Source of the DNA: Acanthornis magna
Lineage: Eukaryota > Chordata > Aves > Passeriformes > Acanthizidae
NCBI GenBank assembly: GCA_036785705.1
Contig: JAWUZG010000158.1
Coordinates: 434,001-498,000, forward strand
Direction: 5' to 3'
DNA length: 64,000 bases
Shown here: in pieces, positions 62,660 to 64,000 of the stretch
How positions within the stretch are numbered: position 1 is the stretch's first letter
How the letters are laid out: every line of letters starts with the position of its first letter
Made by a program: the position numbers and the translations under genes
The notes under the pieces: generated by a model
Databases searched by the model: none
Told to the model about the DNA's origin: nothing
Seen by the model: the letters and a program-made list of their open reading frames with translations, nothing else

Positions 62660-62802
62660 AGCCTGGGAATGTTCCAGACCAGGCTGGACAGGGCTTGGAG
62701 CAGCCTGGGACAGTGGAAGGTGTCCCTGCCCATGGCAGGGGTGGAACAAGTTGACTTTTAAGGTCCCTTCAACCCTAACCAGTCTGGAATTCTGTGACTG
62801 TG
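62660..62802 (+). mobile_element. CR1 tail fragment
   Basis: 'ccaggctggacagggcttgg', 'gacagtggaaggtgtccctg' and 'acttttaaggtcccttcaac', ending with 'ggaattctgtgactgtg', form a plus-strand CR1 3' end. Confidence 0.88.
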
Positions 62803-64000
62803 ATCATGGATGTGATGTGTTGATTTAATTTATCGTTGTGTATTTTTTAAGCAGTCTTCACTATTGCAGAGTGAGATTTTTTCATGGAGTTGAGGTCTTA
62901 CATTTCTAATGCCTGATGTTTAGAGCCTTTCTGACTTTTGGAATGGTAGGAGGTTCTCTTGGTTCAAATCGCCCAGACAGTGTTGTTCAGGCATTGACAC
63001 ACAAGCAGTAAATAAGACAGAACGAGATTCTGAACTCTGCCAAGTCTGGCGAGGTCTGAACAGGAGTTGAGTATTGCCTCTCTGCAATCTATTTCACATT
63101 GCATAGAGGGCACAGGACAAACTGATGGTATTCCCAAACTAGGATGGGTATTTAAAATACCTCCAAAACTTCAGATTCAAACTTGAAGTTAGATTAGAAA
63201 CTGAGTTAATGCTTTGGAGAAGTGTGGGTTTAGATGTTTTGTGGGTTTGTGTTGGAAAGGTGCAGTATCCTGATTTGGCACTGAGAAAAAACGTCAAACG
63301 CCGAAAAACCCCCAAAAAACACCAACAACAAAAAAATCAACATTCCCCACTGAAACTTGCATAAACCTGCATGAATTTCCTTGGCTTGAAGATTTATGCC
63401 ACTGTTGGAAGGTTCTGCCAGGGCATTTGTGGAGGCTCTGTTGACAGTCTGTCCACTCTGTATCTGCACACAGAATTAGGAGCAGGGAGGAGCTCCCATC
63501 CTGCAGGTGCTCAGATCACTCTTCTGTCGGATCCATCTCTAAATAAATCTGTAATTTACATGTGGTTTTAATGAATGAAAATGCAATATATAAGGGACTG
63601 CTTCGGTGCCATTGGCAGTCAGTGGGGAGACTCCCCCTAAGTCAACAAGGATTTCACATTTGCCCTCAGGAGACAACCGCTGAACCTGGAAAATGATACA
63701 AAGTGTTCCCTTAAGTAGGCTTTAGGAATAATTCTGTTTCTTACAGTTCTCAGTTATCTTTATTTTCAAAATAAAGCAAAACATTGGAGCTCTTGCTCCA
63801 GTAGCAATAAGATATTTCTTATATGAGGCTGTGAGTTGGTGAGGTGGTCTGTTCTGACTGTGCAGAGCTGGGGAGGGACCACCAGAAACAAACCAGGCTG
63901 CCCAAAGCCGAAGGAATTGGTTTAACAGGATGTGTAGAAAATCCTCTTTATTGTCTGCAGGTAACAATTCCTAGTTGTTTGGCCAATTTTGTGGTGTCGC
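62803..64000. other. Intron-like DNA to window end
   Basis: I see no gene, repeat array or mobile element in this stretch. An A- and C-rich run lies at about 63286-63340. Confidence 0.5.

Noticed and set aside
1..64000. CRISPR array, tRNA, rRNA, bacterial operon or phage genes
   Set aside because: No direct repeats with unique spacers, no cloverleaf-like A/B box sequence that I could see, and no prokaryotic gene density. The tandem arrays present have no spacers.

Overview
The window looks like a stretch of a bird genome, probably a passerine. The reasons are at least twelve 3'-end fragments of CR1 LINE retrotransposons, a solo retroviral LTR, GC-rich minisatellites, and otherwise unique, intron-like vertebrate DNA. 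I see no bacterial or phage gene, no CRISPR array, no tRNA or rRNA gene, and no long open frame that behaves like a protein gene. Nearly all long open frames are by-products of tandem repeats or CR1 fragments.

The gene content I can argue for is a set of small plus-strand exons in long introns. Two are probable alternative first exons. One (start codon 38252) lies just downstream of a CpG island. The other (start codon 50094) has its own TATA-like box. Both encode a short Cys/Trp-rich leader and stop at the same splice phase with a split codon AG|N. Upstream lie a well-spliced 87-nt internal exon (7372-7458), a candidate 45-nt exon (31052-31096), and a candidate last exon with a poly(A) site (13544 to about 13860). 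All have the same splice phase. The exons at 7372 and 13544 both encode LHQFCCP at the same distance from their acceptors, so they look like an exon duplication. The simplest reading is one plus-strand gene with alternative promoters and ends, whose main body lies outside the window. Two neighbouring plus-strand genes are also possible. I do not recognise the protein.

Layout: 1-7371 intron-like; 7372-13860 the paired LHQFCCP exons and two CR1 pieces; 17261-20773 an AT microsatellite, a 21-bp minisatellite, an 18-bp minisatellite and an LTR-like fragment; 20774-31096 intron-like with an AT-rich array and the 45-nt exon; 35072-38328 a pyrimidine tract, two tail-to-tail CR1 copies, a CpG island and first exon 1; 40238-46818 three CR1 copies and a 530-bp pyrimidine-strand minisatellite; 49895-50161 promoter and first exon 2; 52550-64000 intron-like with CR1 fragments and a solo LTR flanked by a 6-bp target-site duplication.

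Nothing here is clearly a new biological system. The most interesting items are the duplicated LHQFCCP exons with an alternative gene end, the paired alternative first exons, and the strand-asymmetric minisatellites.
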